DNA of 64,000 nucleotides from Geosporobacter ferrireducens (lineage in GTDB: Bacteria > Bacillota > Clostridia > Peptostreptococcales > Thermotaleaceae). The notes beneath the pieces are model-generated. The model saw only the letters and a list, made by a program, of their open reading frames with translations, was not told the DNA's origin and did not search any database. Position 1 is the first letter of the stretch. Each line of letters opens with the position of its first letter. A program made the position numbers and the translations under genes. The stretch lies in the NCBI RefSeq assembly GCF_001750685.1, contig NZ_CP017269.1, forward strand, positions 2,831,416 to 2,895,415, in the 5' to 3' direction. Positions 9,389 to 16,080 of this stretch are shown here, piece after piece.

Positions 9389-9556
9389 ATGAATAAGAAA
9401 CTGCAAAATCTATTATATATTATAAATATGCTGCTGCTTATGGTTATCGTATCAATGAATGTCCTTAATGTTGCAGCGCCCAAAATTCTTTTGTATTTTA
9501 TAAGCGTTACAGTACTCACCTACTTCCTGCTTGCCCTTAAAAATAAATTTAGTTAA
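9389..9556 (+). CDS. Small membrane protein of unknown function (55 aa)
   Basis: A 55-codon reading frame with AAAGGAG eight bases before its ATG. It encodes a short basic start (MNKKLQN), a hydrophobic helix, a short break (NVAAP) and a second hydrophobic helix ending in a basic tail (KNKFS). The ribosome site and the two-helix pattern make it a credible gene. It lies in the same direction as the small proteins upstream. Confidence 0.6.
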   Translation: MNKKLQNLLYIINMLLLMVIVSMNVLNVAAPKILLYFISVTVLTYFLLALKNKFS

Positions 9557-9628
9557 ATAAATTCTGAAGTGGACTGTTTGATGCTATACCGCTAAAGATT
9601 AAGAACGTGCTGATTAGGAGGCAGTAAA

Positions 9629-9772
9629 ATGTCAATATTCGTTTATATATTGATTTTTACACTGGTAATGTTTGTTGGATGGTTTATAGGTGTCTTAAAT
9701 GATATTCAAGAAAAGGTAACAAGGATAGAAGTTTTATTGAGCATATACGGGGAAAAGCTTCAAGACAAATAA
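9629..9772 (+). CDS. Small single-helix protein with a coiled-coil tail (47 aa)
   Basis: A 47-codon frame with TAGGAGG 11 bases upstream of its ATG. An N-terminal transmembrane helix (about residues 3-23) is followed by an amphipathic, heptad-like tail (DIQEKVTRIEVLLSIYGEKL). The same layout appears in the next gene, which suggests that the two products pair. Confidence 0.6.
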   Translation: MSIFVYILIFTLVMFVGWFIGVLNDIQEKVTRIEVLLSIYGEKLQDK

Positions 9773-9792
9773 TGAATAAGGGAGTGTATCTA

Positions 9793-9966
9793 TTGGGATT
9801 TTCACTATTTTTTCAATTAGTTAATTCCGTATTGTTTATAGGAATCATCTACATCTTTTTCTACTTGATCTTTATACTGCCAAAGCAAATGAAGATGAAT
9901 GCACAGCGATTAGAACAGATAGAAGTACAAATAAGAGAGATTAATGAGAAGCTGGATAGACAATAA
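9793..9966 (+). CDS. Small single-helix protein with a coiled-coil tail (57 aa)
   Basis: An N-terminal hydrophobic helix followed by a charged heptad-type tail (QRLEQIEVQIREINEKLDRQ). TTG 9793 has AAGGGAG eight bases upstream; an ATG at 9772 that overlaps the previous stop would add seven residues. It is the last gene of the small-protein run. Family not recognised. Confidence 0.55.
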   Translation: MGFSLFFQLVNSVLFIGIIYIFFYLIFILPKQMKMNAQRLEQIEVQIREINEKLDRQ

Positions 9967-10015
9967 AATATTATATCAGATAGAACAGTAAATGATTGGA
10001 TTTATAGCAATTTTA

Positions 10016-10039
10016 AATTTGTTTCCCGTGAAACAAATT
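10016..10039. other. parS site 2 / possible Noc-box hybrid
   Basis: The core TGTTTCCCGTGAAACA at 10020-10035 matches parS at 15 of 16 positions. The left half (TTTCCC) resembles the Bacillus Noc box, the right half (GTGAAAC) resembles parS. Ten-bp arms on each side of the central CCGT form an extended palindrome. Confidence 0.75.
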
Positions 10040-10128
10040 ATGGAAAAAGGTTAAGAACAACAGTATGCTTCACGATCGGTCAGAATGATGATTTTAAGAG
10101 CGTTTTCGAAAAAATTAACTTAGCTGAG

Positions 10129-10172
10129 GCTTGCAAGGGAGGATTTTCTGTGTCCTCCGAAGGGCGGCAAGC
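10129..10172 (+). other. Nested hairpin before the first GNAT gene
   Basis: An outer stem GCTTGC (10129-10134) / GCAAGC (10167-10172) encloses GGAGGA (10138-10143) / TCCTCC (10153-10158). It lies 50 bp upstream of the gene at 10223. No T-run follows. It matches no riboswitch I know and could be a structured leader or a remnant of a mobile element. Confidence 0.4.
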
Positions 10173-10222
10173 GTGACAAGCAATATTCTATGAATCGAAA
10201 ATGAAGACCTAGGGGGATTTGT

Positions 10223-10744
10223 ATGGGGGAAATTAGTATTTGCCTGCTTCAGGAAGTTGATACAGAAAAGCTTTATAAATTTGAGCTGTATAATAGAGTT
10301 TTTTTTGAAAGCATGGTTGCCTCAAGAGGAAATAGCTATTATGAACGGGAAAATTTCAAAAAAATTATTGCAGAACTGGTTGAAGAACAAGAAAAAGGAT
10401 TTGTTTATATGTATCTAATAAAAGATCTTATGGAGAACATTTTAGGTAGGGTAAATCTAGTTTCAATTATGAGAGGTTGTTTTAATAAGGCTGAATTAGG
10501 CTATAGGGTTGGTAAGGCATATAATGGCAAAGGTTATGCAACGAAAGCTGTAAATCTTGTTTTGGAAAAAGCGTTGATCATCCATAAACTCCATCGGATT
10601 GAGGCAGGAACATCTCCAGAAAATATTGGCTCGCAAATTGTGCTGATTAAGAACGGATTTCAATTTTGCGGCCGATCTAGCCAGTACATTTATCAAGATG
10701 GAAGATGGCAGGATAGTATAAATTTTGAAAAAATTCTTGAGTGA
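10223..10744 (+). CDS. GNAT family N-acetyltransferase (RimJ/RimL-like)
   Basis: A 173-residue acetyltransferase of the ribosomal-protein/aminoglycoside type. The acetyl-CoA binding segment is ELGYRVGKAYNGKGYATKAV, with the R-x-x-G-x-G/A pattern slightly altered, followed by the HRIEAGTSPENIGSQIVLIKNGF block typical of RimJ/RimL relatives. The ATG has AGGGGG upstream. Substrate cannot be told from sequence. Confidence 0.85.
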   Translation: MGEISICLLQEVDTEKLYKFELYNRVFFESMVASRGNSYYERENFKKIIAELVEEQEKGFVYMYLIKDLMENILGRVNLVSIMRGCFNKAELGYRVGKAYNGKGYATKAVNLVLEKALIIHKLHRIEAGTSPENIGSQIVLIKNGFQFCGRSSQYIYQDGRWQDSINFEKILE

Positions 10745-10939
10745 TCTGAAGGGGCTAAAAATATTAAAAAGAGATGCTCATAGGAATTAACTTTTTAACA
10801 CATAGGTATGTAAATAAGAAAAAGAGAATAAAAAATTAAATGAGTGAAAAAGTATGAAGATTTTCTCACTATCGTCAAAAACTCAAAACTATGCAATAAT
10901 TATCGTTTTTCACCCATAGAAGCACAGGGGAGGATATAA

Positions 10940-11398
10940 ATGGAGCATCTAGAATACATACAGGGGAGCAAAGAATTGCTTGATTTAGTACAACCTTTGT
11001 GGGAGAAGCTAAACAAACATCACAAACTGCATTCAAACTACTTTTCAGAGAAGTTTAGTCAGCAGACTTTTACCATAAGAAAGAGTAAGTTTTTAGGTGA
11101 AGATATTTCAGATATAAAAATTGATCTGGTGAAAGATAAAGAGACAAGTTTGTATGTAGGGTATTGTATTAGTACAGTAAATGGGAAGGGAGTAGGAGAG
11201 ATCGATTCCCTTTATATAGAAAGGGAATATCGCAAGTTTGGCTTAGGAGACCAATTCATGGTTAAAGCGTTAGAATGGCTTGATAGTAAGCAGGTAAAAA
11301 CAAAAATTATAGGAGTAGCAGAAGGAAACGATGCAGCATTAAAGTTTTATAAACGATACGGATTTTATACAAGAAGAATTATACTAGAACAAAAATAA
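10940..11398 (+). CDS. GNAT family N-acetyltransferase
   Basis: A 152-residue acetyltransferase. The acetyl-CoA loop is visible as YRKFGLGDQFMVKALEW, after IDSLYIEREYR, and the C-terminal block NDAALKFYKRYGF is standard. Ribosome site GGGGAGG precedes the ATG. A truncated TnpB reading frame follows directly after the stop, in the same frame, so an insertion element has landed immediately behind it. Substrate unknown. Confidence 0.85.
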   Translation: MEHLEYIQGSKELLDLVQPLWEKLNKHHKLHSNYFSEKFSQQTFTIRKSKFLGEDISDIKIDLVKDKETSLYVGYCISTVNGKGVGEIDSLYIEREYRKFGLGDQFMVKALEWLDSKQVKTKIIGVAEGNDAALKFYKRYGFYTRRIILEQK

Positions 11399-11590
11399 AT
11401 AGGGAGACAAGTAGTCATAGACAAATGGAATCCATCAAGTAAACTTTGTGGATTCTGTGGTACAATAAATAACCAATTGACCCTTGCAGATAGGGTTTGG
11501 ACATGTGCCTGTGGTAAAATAATACATAGAGATATCAACGCAGCAATCAACATAAAAAATGAAGGATGTAGGATTCTTGGCATAGCTTAG
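11399..11590 (+). pseudogene. tnpB: Truncated TnpB (IS200/IS605 OrfB) C-terminus
   Basis: About 60 codons remain, with no start codon. They hold the C-terminal zinc ribbon (KLCGFCG ... CACG) and the last RuvC segment [10 protein letters not shown] that ends TnpB proteins. Some 300 or more N-terminal residues are missing, including the first two RuvC motifs, so it cannot be an active nuclease. Confidence 0.85.
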
Positions 11591-11599
11591 TAAAATAAA

Positions 11600-11712
11600 T
11601 AAAAAACCGTTGGGCAAGCGGGGTTAGCTTGGTAATTATATCAGCGTTGGCTGGTAGGTCCCAAGAAGCCCCCACCTCTAAGCATTAGCGTAGGTGGTGG
11701 GAGTATGTCACG
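11600..11712 (+). mobile_element. IS200/IS605 right end with omega-RNA-like sequence
   Basis: Downstream of the TnpB remnant is a structured stretch ending in a hairpin: CCACCT at 11672-11677 pairs with AGGTGG at 11692-11697, extended by C and G runs around one bulged base, and then GTATGTCAC. This is the usual layout of IS605-family right ends, which double as the omega RNA scaffold. No matching left end was found. Confidence 0.65.
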
Positions 11713-11757
11713 TATAGAGAAATGTTTGATATAATGAAAACAATGGAAACAAATAAA

Positions 11758-11773
11758 AGTTTCACGTGAAACA
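11758..11773. other. parS site 3
   Basis: AGTTTCACGTGAAACA matches parS at 15 of 16 positions and lies between the insertion remnant and the cysteine desulfurase gene. Confidence 0.85.
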
Positions 11774-11865
11774 AAAATTTCCATTACGCGAATATTATAG
11801 AGATACCATATACTATAATATGTGGATAGGAAAAACTGAATCGATTTATATAAAGAGGTGACGTC

Positions 11866-13014
11866 ATGATATATTTAGATAATGCAGCAACTACCTACCC
11901 GAAACCAGAAGCAGTCTATCAAGCCATGGATCAATGCATGCGGGAGTACAATGCAAATCCAGGAAGATCAGGACATAAGATGGCACTTGTGTCGGGAAGA
12001 AGCATCTATAATACAAGAGACTTGCTTTGCCGGTTGTTTCATATTGATAACCCTATGCAAATTATTTTTACCCATAATGCTACTGATTCTTTAAATTTGG
12101 CGCTGAAGGGGCTATTAAAGCCAGGAGACCACGTAGTTACCACCAGCATGGAGCATAATTCTATGATGCGGCCCATTATGGCTCTTGAAGAATTGGGAAT
12201 AGAAAACACTGTGGTTCAGTGCGACACTACGGGGAGCTTAAATCCAAAACAGATTGAGGCGGCCCTTAGACCAAATACAAAACTAATCGCTATGACCCAT
12301 GCCTCAAATGTTGTTGGTACTTTAATGCCTATTGCAGAAGTGGGGGCTATTGCAAAGCAGAGCAATGTGCTGCTATTGGTAGATGCTGCCCAGACTGCAG
12401 GAATATACCCCATTGATGTTCAAAGAATGAATATTGACTTGTTGGCAGCTCCGGGACATAAGGGTTTGATGGGGCCTCAAGGAACAGGAATCCTTTATAT
12501 TCGTGAGGGAATAACATTAAAGCATATGAAAGAGGGTGGCACAGGCAGTAAATCAGAATTTTTGACACAGCCGGAGATTCTGCCTGACCGATATGAAAGC
12601 GGGACACCTAATACGCCAGGAATTGTGGGCCTAGGTGCTGGTGTGGCATATATCCTGGAAGAAGGAATCGAAAAAATCCGAACGCACGAAGAGGAATTAA
12701 CGAAATACTTTCTAAAAGAACTGGAAAAAATTGAAGGAATAAGAATTTATGGACCCAAGGATCATCGAAAGCAAGCTGCTGTAATTTCTATCAACCTTGG
12801 GGAGGAGGATTCTTCGGAAGTAAGTTATGTACTGGATCAGGTATTTGATATTGCTGTTCGCTCTGGTTTGCACTGCGCACCGATGGCGCATAAAACCATT
12901 GGAACTTTTGAACAGGGTACGATTCGTTTTAGTATAGGTTACTTTAACACTAGAGAAGATATAGATAAAGCAGTGGACGCATTAACCCGTATTAAAGAAG
13001 AGTTGGAAGTATAG
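11866..13014 (+). CDS. Cysteine desulfurase family protein (class V aminotransferase fold)
   Basis: A PLP enzyme that would release sulfur from cysteine as an enzyme persulfide. The start IYLDNAATTYPKPEAV, the PLP lysine in APGHKGLMGPQGTG and the catalytic cysteine in RSGLHCAPMAHKTIGT all fit the SufS-like branch often called cysteine desulfurase family protein in clostridia. Length 382 is normal. AGAGGTGA precedes the ATG, and a strong terminator follows, so it is monocistronic. No Isc/Suf scaffold is nearby, so the sulfur acceptor is unknown. Confidence 0.9.
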   Translation: MIYLDNAATTYPKPEAVYQAMDQCMREYNANPGRSGHKMALVSGRSIYNTRDLLCRLFHIDNPMQIIFTHNATDSLNLALKGLLKPGDHVVTTSMEHNSMMRPIMALEELGIENTVVQCDTTGSLNPKQIEAALRPNTKLIAMTHASNVVGTLMPIAEVGAIAKQSNVLLLVDAAQTAGIYPIDVQRMNIDLLAAPGHKGLMGPQGTGILYIREGITLKHMKEGGTGSKSEFLTQPEILPDRYESGTPNTPGIVGLGAGVAYILEEGIEKIRTHEEELTKYFLKELEKIEGIRIYGPKDHRKQAAVISINLGEEDSSEVSYVLDQVFDIAVRSGLHCAPMAHKTIGTFEQGTIRFSIGYFNTREDIDKAVDALTRIKEELEV

Positions 13015-13031
13015 ATTTATAAAATAGCAAA

Positions 13032-13073
13032 AAATAGCATGTTTATTCCTTCGACATGCTATTTATTTTTTTT
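13032..13073 (+). terminator. Terminator after the cysteine desulfurase gene
   Basis: A perfect 11-bp stem AAATAGCATGT / ACATGCTATTT with an 11-base loop, followed by ATTTTTTTT. Confidence 0.9.
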
Positions 13074-13136
13074 GCTTTCCATGAGATAATAGATTCGATA
13101 GTGATATAAAATTTGGTTGGATTGAGGGGAATCTTT

Positions 13137-13664
13137 ATGAATATTGTATTTGATTTTATTAAGGAGTACAGCGAGATTATTTTACTGTACAGCGGGATTT
13201 TTAATATCTTAGCATTGCTGATGATTTTAATTCAAGGCAGTAAGCTTTCCAAATTGGATAAGAAATGTATGAATCTAGCTCGTGGTGTAGAGAACAAAAA
13301 TCTGGAAGAAATCATTTATAAATATTATGAAAAAGTAGATCAGGCAGATATTCGTGTGAACCAGATGAATAAAAAGTTAGAGGTTATGGACGAAAGACTT
13401 TTAAAATGTGTTCAAAAAGTAGGGATTATTCGATACAATGCTTTTGATGATACCGGTGGAGACTTAAGCTTTTCTATAGCGCTTCTAGATGAGCAGCATA
13501 ACGGATTTATTATTACCAGCATCTATGGCAGAAGCAATAGTGCTATGTATGCAAAACCTGTGAAAAAAGGAAAGGCAAGCTATGCACTATCTGCTGAAGA
13601 AATACAGGCATTGGATCGTGCAAAAAATAATACATTGGACGAATATGGAAAGATGATTTCCTAG
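13137..13664 (+). CDS. DUF4446 family protein
   Basis: A 175-residue protein with one N-terminal transmembrane segment, a predicted coiled coil (about 40-95) and the conserved block VGIIRYNAFDDTGGDLSFSIALLD. That block marks DUF4446, a family commonly found near parB in clostridia and Thermoanaerobacter. The ATG at 13137 is preferred to an upstream in-frame start because GAGGGGA lies directly before it. The lipid kinase gene begins 10 bp downstream. Function unknown. Confidence 0.85.
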   Translation: MNIVFDFIKEYSEIILLYSGIFNILALLMILIQGSKLSKLDKKCMNLARGVENKNLEEIIYKYYEKVDQADIRVNQMNKKLEVMDERLLKCVQKVGIIRYNAFDDTGGDLSFSIALLDEQHNGFIITSIYGRSNSAMYAKPVKKGKASYALSAEEIQALDRAKNNTLDEYGKMIS

Positions 13665-13674
13665 AGTAAGGGAT

Positions 13675-14553
13675 ATGAGTATATTATTTATTGTCAATCC
13701 GGTAGCAGGAAAGGGAAAAAGCTTAGAATTTGCAGCTTATATTGAGAATACCCTGAAAGAAAAAGGAATTGACTATGCCATGAAGTTCACCACGCTAAAA
13801 GGAGAAGCAGAACATATTGCAAAAGAAGCTGCAGATGGCACCTATGAAAAAATTGTGGCTGTTGGCGGAGACGGGACAGTTTATGAAGTCATCAATGGAT
13901 TAGCAGGAGGCACTGCAGCCCTAGGTGTGATTCCATCGGGAACGGGAAATGATTTTGTAAAGACAATGAAGATTTCCCCAAAACTAGAAAGTGCATTAGA
14001 AACGGTTCTTAACGGTGAAATAACTGCTATCGACTGCGGCAAAGTAAATGGCCGATACTTTATCAATGTAGCCAGTATAGGGCTAGATGCGGAGATTGTA
14101 AAAAAAACAGAAGAAATGAAAAAATATATCCCGGGTCCGACGGCTTACATGGCAGGGCTTTTCAAAACTTTATTCCAGTACCGACTACAGGATGTAGAGA
14201 TTGTTATAGATGACTGGGTATATAAGGGAAAAATAACTTTGGTTGCTGTAGGAAATGGAAAATATTATGGAGGCGGTATGAAGGTGGTGCCTTCGGCAAA
14301 AATCGATGATGGTTATTTTACAGTTTGCCTGATCAAACCTATGTCAAAATTTAAGATGCTCCGGCTGCTGCCTACGATTTTTAGTGGAGATCACATCCAG
14401 GAGTCGGAAGTGATAATCTTGAAAGGAAAAAAGATCAGGGTTAGCAGTAAAGATCCAATGATTTTAAATACAGATGGAGATATCAGTGGCACAACTCCGG
14501 CAGTCTTAGAAATAATAGAAAATAGAACTTCTGTTATTGTACCAAATAAATAA
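13675..14553 (+). CDS. Diacylglycerol/lipid kinase, YegS/DagK family
   Basis: Phosphorylates a membrane lipid such as diacylglycerol. The start ILFIVNPVAGKGKS, the nucleotide-binding GGDGTVYEVINGLAG and the PSGTGNDFVKT motif are all characteristic, and 292 residues is the normal length. The C-terminal half has the beta-sandwich blocks ending LNTDGD. It follows the DUF4446 gene closely and is probably cotranscribed with it. Exact lipid substrate not determined. Confidence 0.92.
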   Translation: MSILFIVNPVAGKGKSLEFAAYIENTLKEKGIDYAMKFTTLKGEAEHIAKEAADGTYEKIVAVGGDGTVYEVINGLAGGTAALGVIPSGTGNDFVKTMKISPKLESALETVLNGEITAIDCGKVNGRYFINVASIGLDAEIVKKTEEMKKYIPGPTAYMAGLFKTLFQYRLQDVEIVIDDWVYKGKITLVAVGNGKYYGGGMKVVPSAKIDDGYFTVCLIKPMSKFKMLRLLPTIFSGDHIQESEVIILKGKKIRVSSKDPMILNTDGDISGTTPAVLEIIENRTSVIVPNK

Positions 14554-14582
14554 ATATAAAAAAGCACCCTCCTTAGTACGGC

Positions 14583-14618
14583 AGGGGATTTCATCCCCTT
14601 GTAAACCCCTATTTTTTA
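14583..14618 (+). terminator. Possible terminator after the lipid kinase gene
   Basis: AGGGGAT at 14583-14589 pairs with ATCCCCT at 14593-14599. A second CCCCT lies just before a six-T run, so an alternative larger stem is possible. The T-run is 12 bases from the first stem, which makes the call weak. Confidence 0.4.
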
Positions 14619-14787
14619 TTGTTTAGCTTTCATCAATCTCTACATCTATTGTACTTACTTAATTTGAGCTTACTTAAAATTTATACTTTCTTAGACAATA
14701 AAAAATCCAATAACATGTATAAATAAAGGAAATTTCAGGTATAAAGATATAACCTTCTAGTCATAATACTGCTAGGAGGTGGTATGG

Positions 14788-15054
14788 ATGCCGAAAATCA
14801 TAGCAATTCAGAGTGGTCTAGAAAACGTTGGAAAAGAGCTGGAAGCCAGAGGTTATGAAGTTGTCCATGAAAACTTTGATGGATATGTAGATGCCATACT
14901 ATACGACAGTGACAGGAGCCGCTTAAGCTACCTGAATAATTTTGACAATGTAATTGACATGGATCGAGGTGCCTTAGTAATTAATGCAAAAGGGAAAGGT
15001 ATTGATGACATCATATATGCTATAGAGAGAAGAAGTTACGAATCCCTTTTTTAA
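14788..15054 (+). CDS. YkuS family protein (UPF0180)
   Basis: An 88-residue protein with the YkuS-type pattern: IIAIQSGLENVGKELEARGYEVV followed by a nucleotide-like fold and a terminal INAKGKGIDDII block. The ATG at 14788 has AGGAGG eight bases upstream; the ATG at 14784 is out of frame. Function unknown. It is convergent with yyaC and shares a terminator with it. Confidence 0.8.
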   Translation: MPKIIAIQSGLENVGKELEARGYEVVHENFDGYVDAILYDSDRSRLSYLNNFDNVIDMDRGALVINAKGKGIDDIIYAIERRSYESLF

Positions 15055-15066
15055 TTGCTTTTATAA

Positions 15067-15109
15067 AAAAGGAACAGCCGGATTTAATGAAATCCTGACT
15101 GTTCCTTTT
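15067..15109. terminator. Bidirectional terminator between the ykuS-like gene and yyaC
   Basis: AAAAGGAACAG at 15067-15077 pairs with CTGTTCCTTTT at 15099-15109, and the interior can extend through GGATTT / GAAATCC. It overlaps the last codons of yyaC. Confidence 0.85.
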
Positions 15110-15686
15110 CTGTGTTTTTGGAGAATTTCCATAAAGCATATTGAAAGGCTTCTGAAACTGTATCTGCCATTTTCATAACTAAATTGAGTCTCGTATTCTG
15201 TAGAATAATATACTCCATAAAACCACCTAAATTAACGATCCCGGTAATATGCAAGTCACCTACGGGAGGAAGTTCTTTGTTGACGCCAGCACCTGGCTTC
15301 AAAGGGCCATGCCCTACTGTTACATAACCGATTCTCTCCAGTTTTCCCAGACAGGCGTCGATGGCAATCACAAAGGGATCCTGGTAGGTGTTGTAAACAT
15401 AGTCAATGGAGTCCTTTAGGTTCTTTGCATGGACAGGATCCTCCAGGGTGCCGTGGATGAAAACATTATTGTAACGCCGAAGGCTTTTATCCAGCTTATA
15501 TCCAATCAAGGGACCTAGGGAATCTCCTGTTGACCTATCTGTGCCAATGCACATGATAATAAGATCTCTTTCAGGATTGCGATAGTAGGTATGCAGATAA
15601 TCTATAAGAATCCTACTAAAGGTAGAAGTGGCTAGAGGGGCATTTACATTGATGGAAGAATCTTTTATGACAGCCGTAGTATTCAT
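15084..15686 (-). CDS. yyaC: Spore protease YyaC-like protein (DUF1256)
   Basis: A 200-residue protein of the YyaC family, related to the GPR spore protease fold and found in endospore formers. Conserved blocks are IIMCIGTDRSTGDSLGPLIG, the IDACLG segment and GVNKELPPVGDLHITGIVN. In Bacillus subtilis yyaC also lies near spo0J. The start has AAAGGAGTGA upstream on its strand. Its presence is the best evidence in the window that the organism forms endospores. Confidence 0.92.
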   Translation of the reverse strand: MNTTAVIKDSSINVNAPLATSTFSRILIDYLHTYYRNPERDLIIMCIGTDRSTGDSLGPLIGYKLDKSLRRYNNVFIHGTLEDPVHAKNLKDSIDYVYNTYQDPFVIAIDACLGKLERIGYVTVGHGPLKPGAGVNKELPPVGDLHITGIVNLGGFMEYIILQNTRLNLVMKMADTVSEAFQYALWKFSKNTEKEQSGFH

Positions 15687-15755
15687 ATGTCGAAAGTCAC
15701 TCCTTTTTGCCTGTTATAATTTAAGTTTCTCCGAAATCATCCTATAAAATACATT

Positions 15756-15952
15756 ATGAAGGATGTCCAAAGAATAGAACCAGATCAATTGGATTCGGTG
15801 AATTATTAACTTTAGTGCAAAATAAAAGATTTAACCAAACTTTTCTTTTAAAAGAAGATAATTATACATCTATACAGATTGAGAACGATAAAGCGATAGG
15901 TCGGATAAAATTTTTACAAATCAAACCAGACAAAATTGGATTCTTATCGTAA
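15756..15952 (+). pseudogene. Decayed reading frame, possibly an acetyltransferase remnant
   Basis: Two overlapping frames join into one plausible product: codons from 15756 (MKDVQRIEPDQLDS) run into a stop at 15807, while a shifted frame from 15800 continues through ELLTLVQNKRF and IENDKAIGRIKF to a stop at 15952. A one-base shift near 15800 would explain this. There is no ribosome site. The IENDKAIGRIKFLQI stretch resembles a GNAT beta strand, but that is a guess. Confidence 0.4.
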
Positions 15953-15992
15953 AAGGAAATGCAAGGGAGGAAACTTGAAATACTCAGCATAA

Positions 15993-16043
15993 AAAAGCGT
16001 GTAGGTAAGGATAGCTATTTCTTATCCAGCTATATATGCTTTT
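15993..16043 (+). other. Long imperfect hairpin in the RND pump leader
   Basis: AAAAGC at 15993-15998 pairs with GCTTTT at 16038-16043, extended through G-U and A-U pairs, and GGATA / TATCC (16009-16013 / 16023-16027) forms an inner stem. Only four T bases follow, so it may act as an attenuator or RNA stabiliser rather than a full terminator. Confidence 0.4.
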
Positions 16044-16080
16044 GGCTTCAGACAGCGGCTAGAGAAAGAAGGGAGATTGT

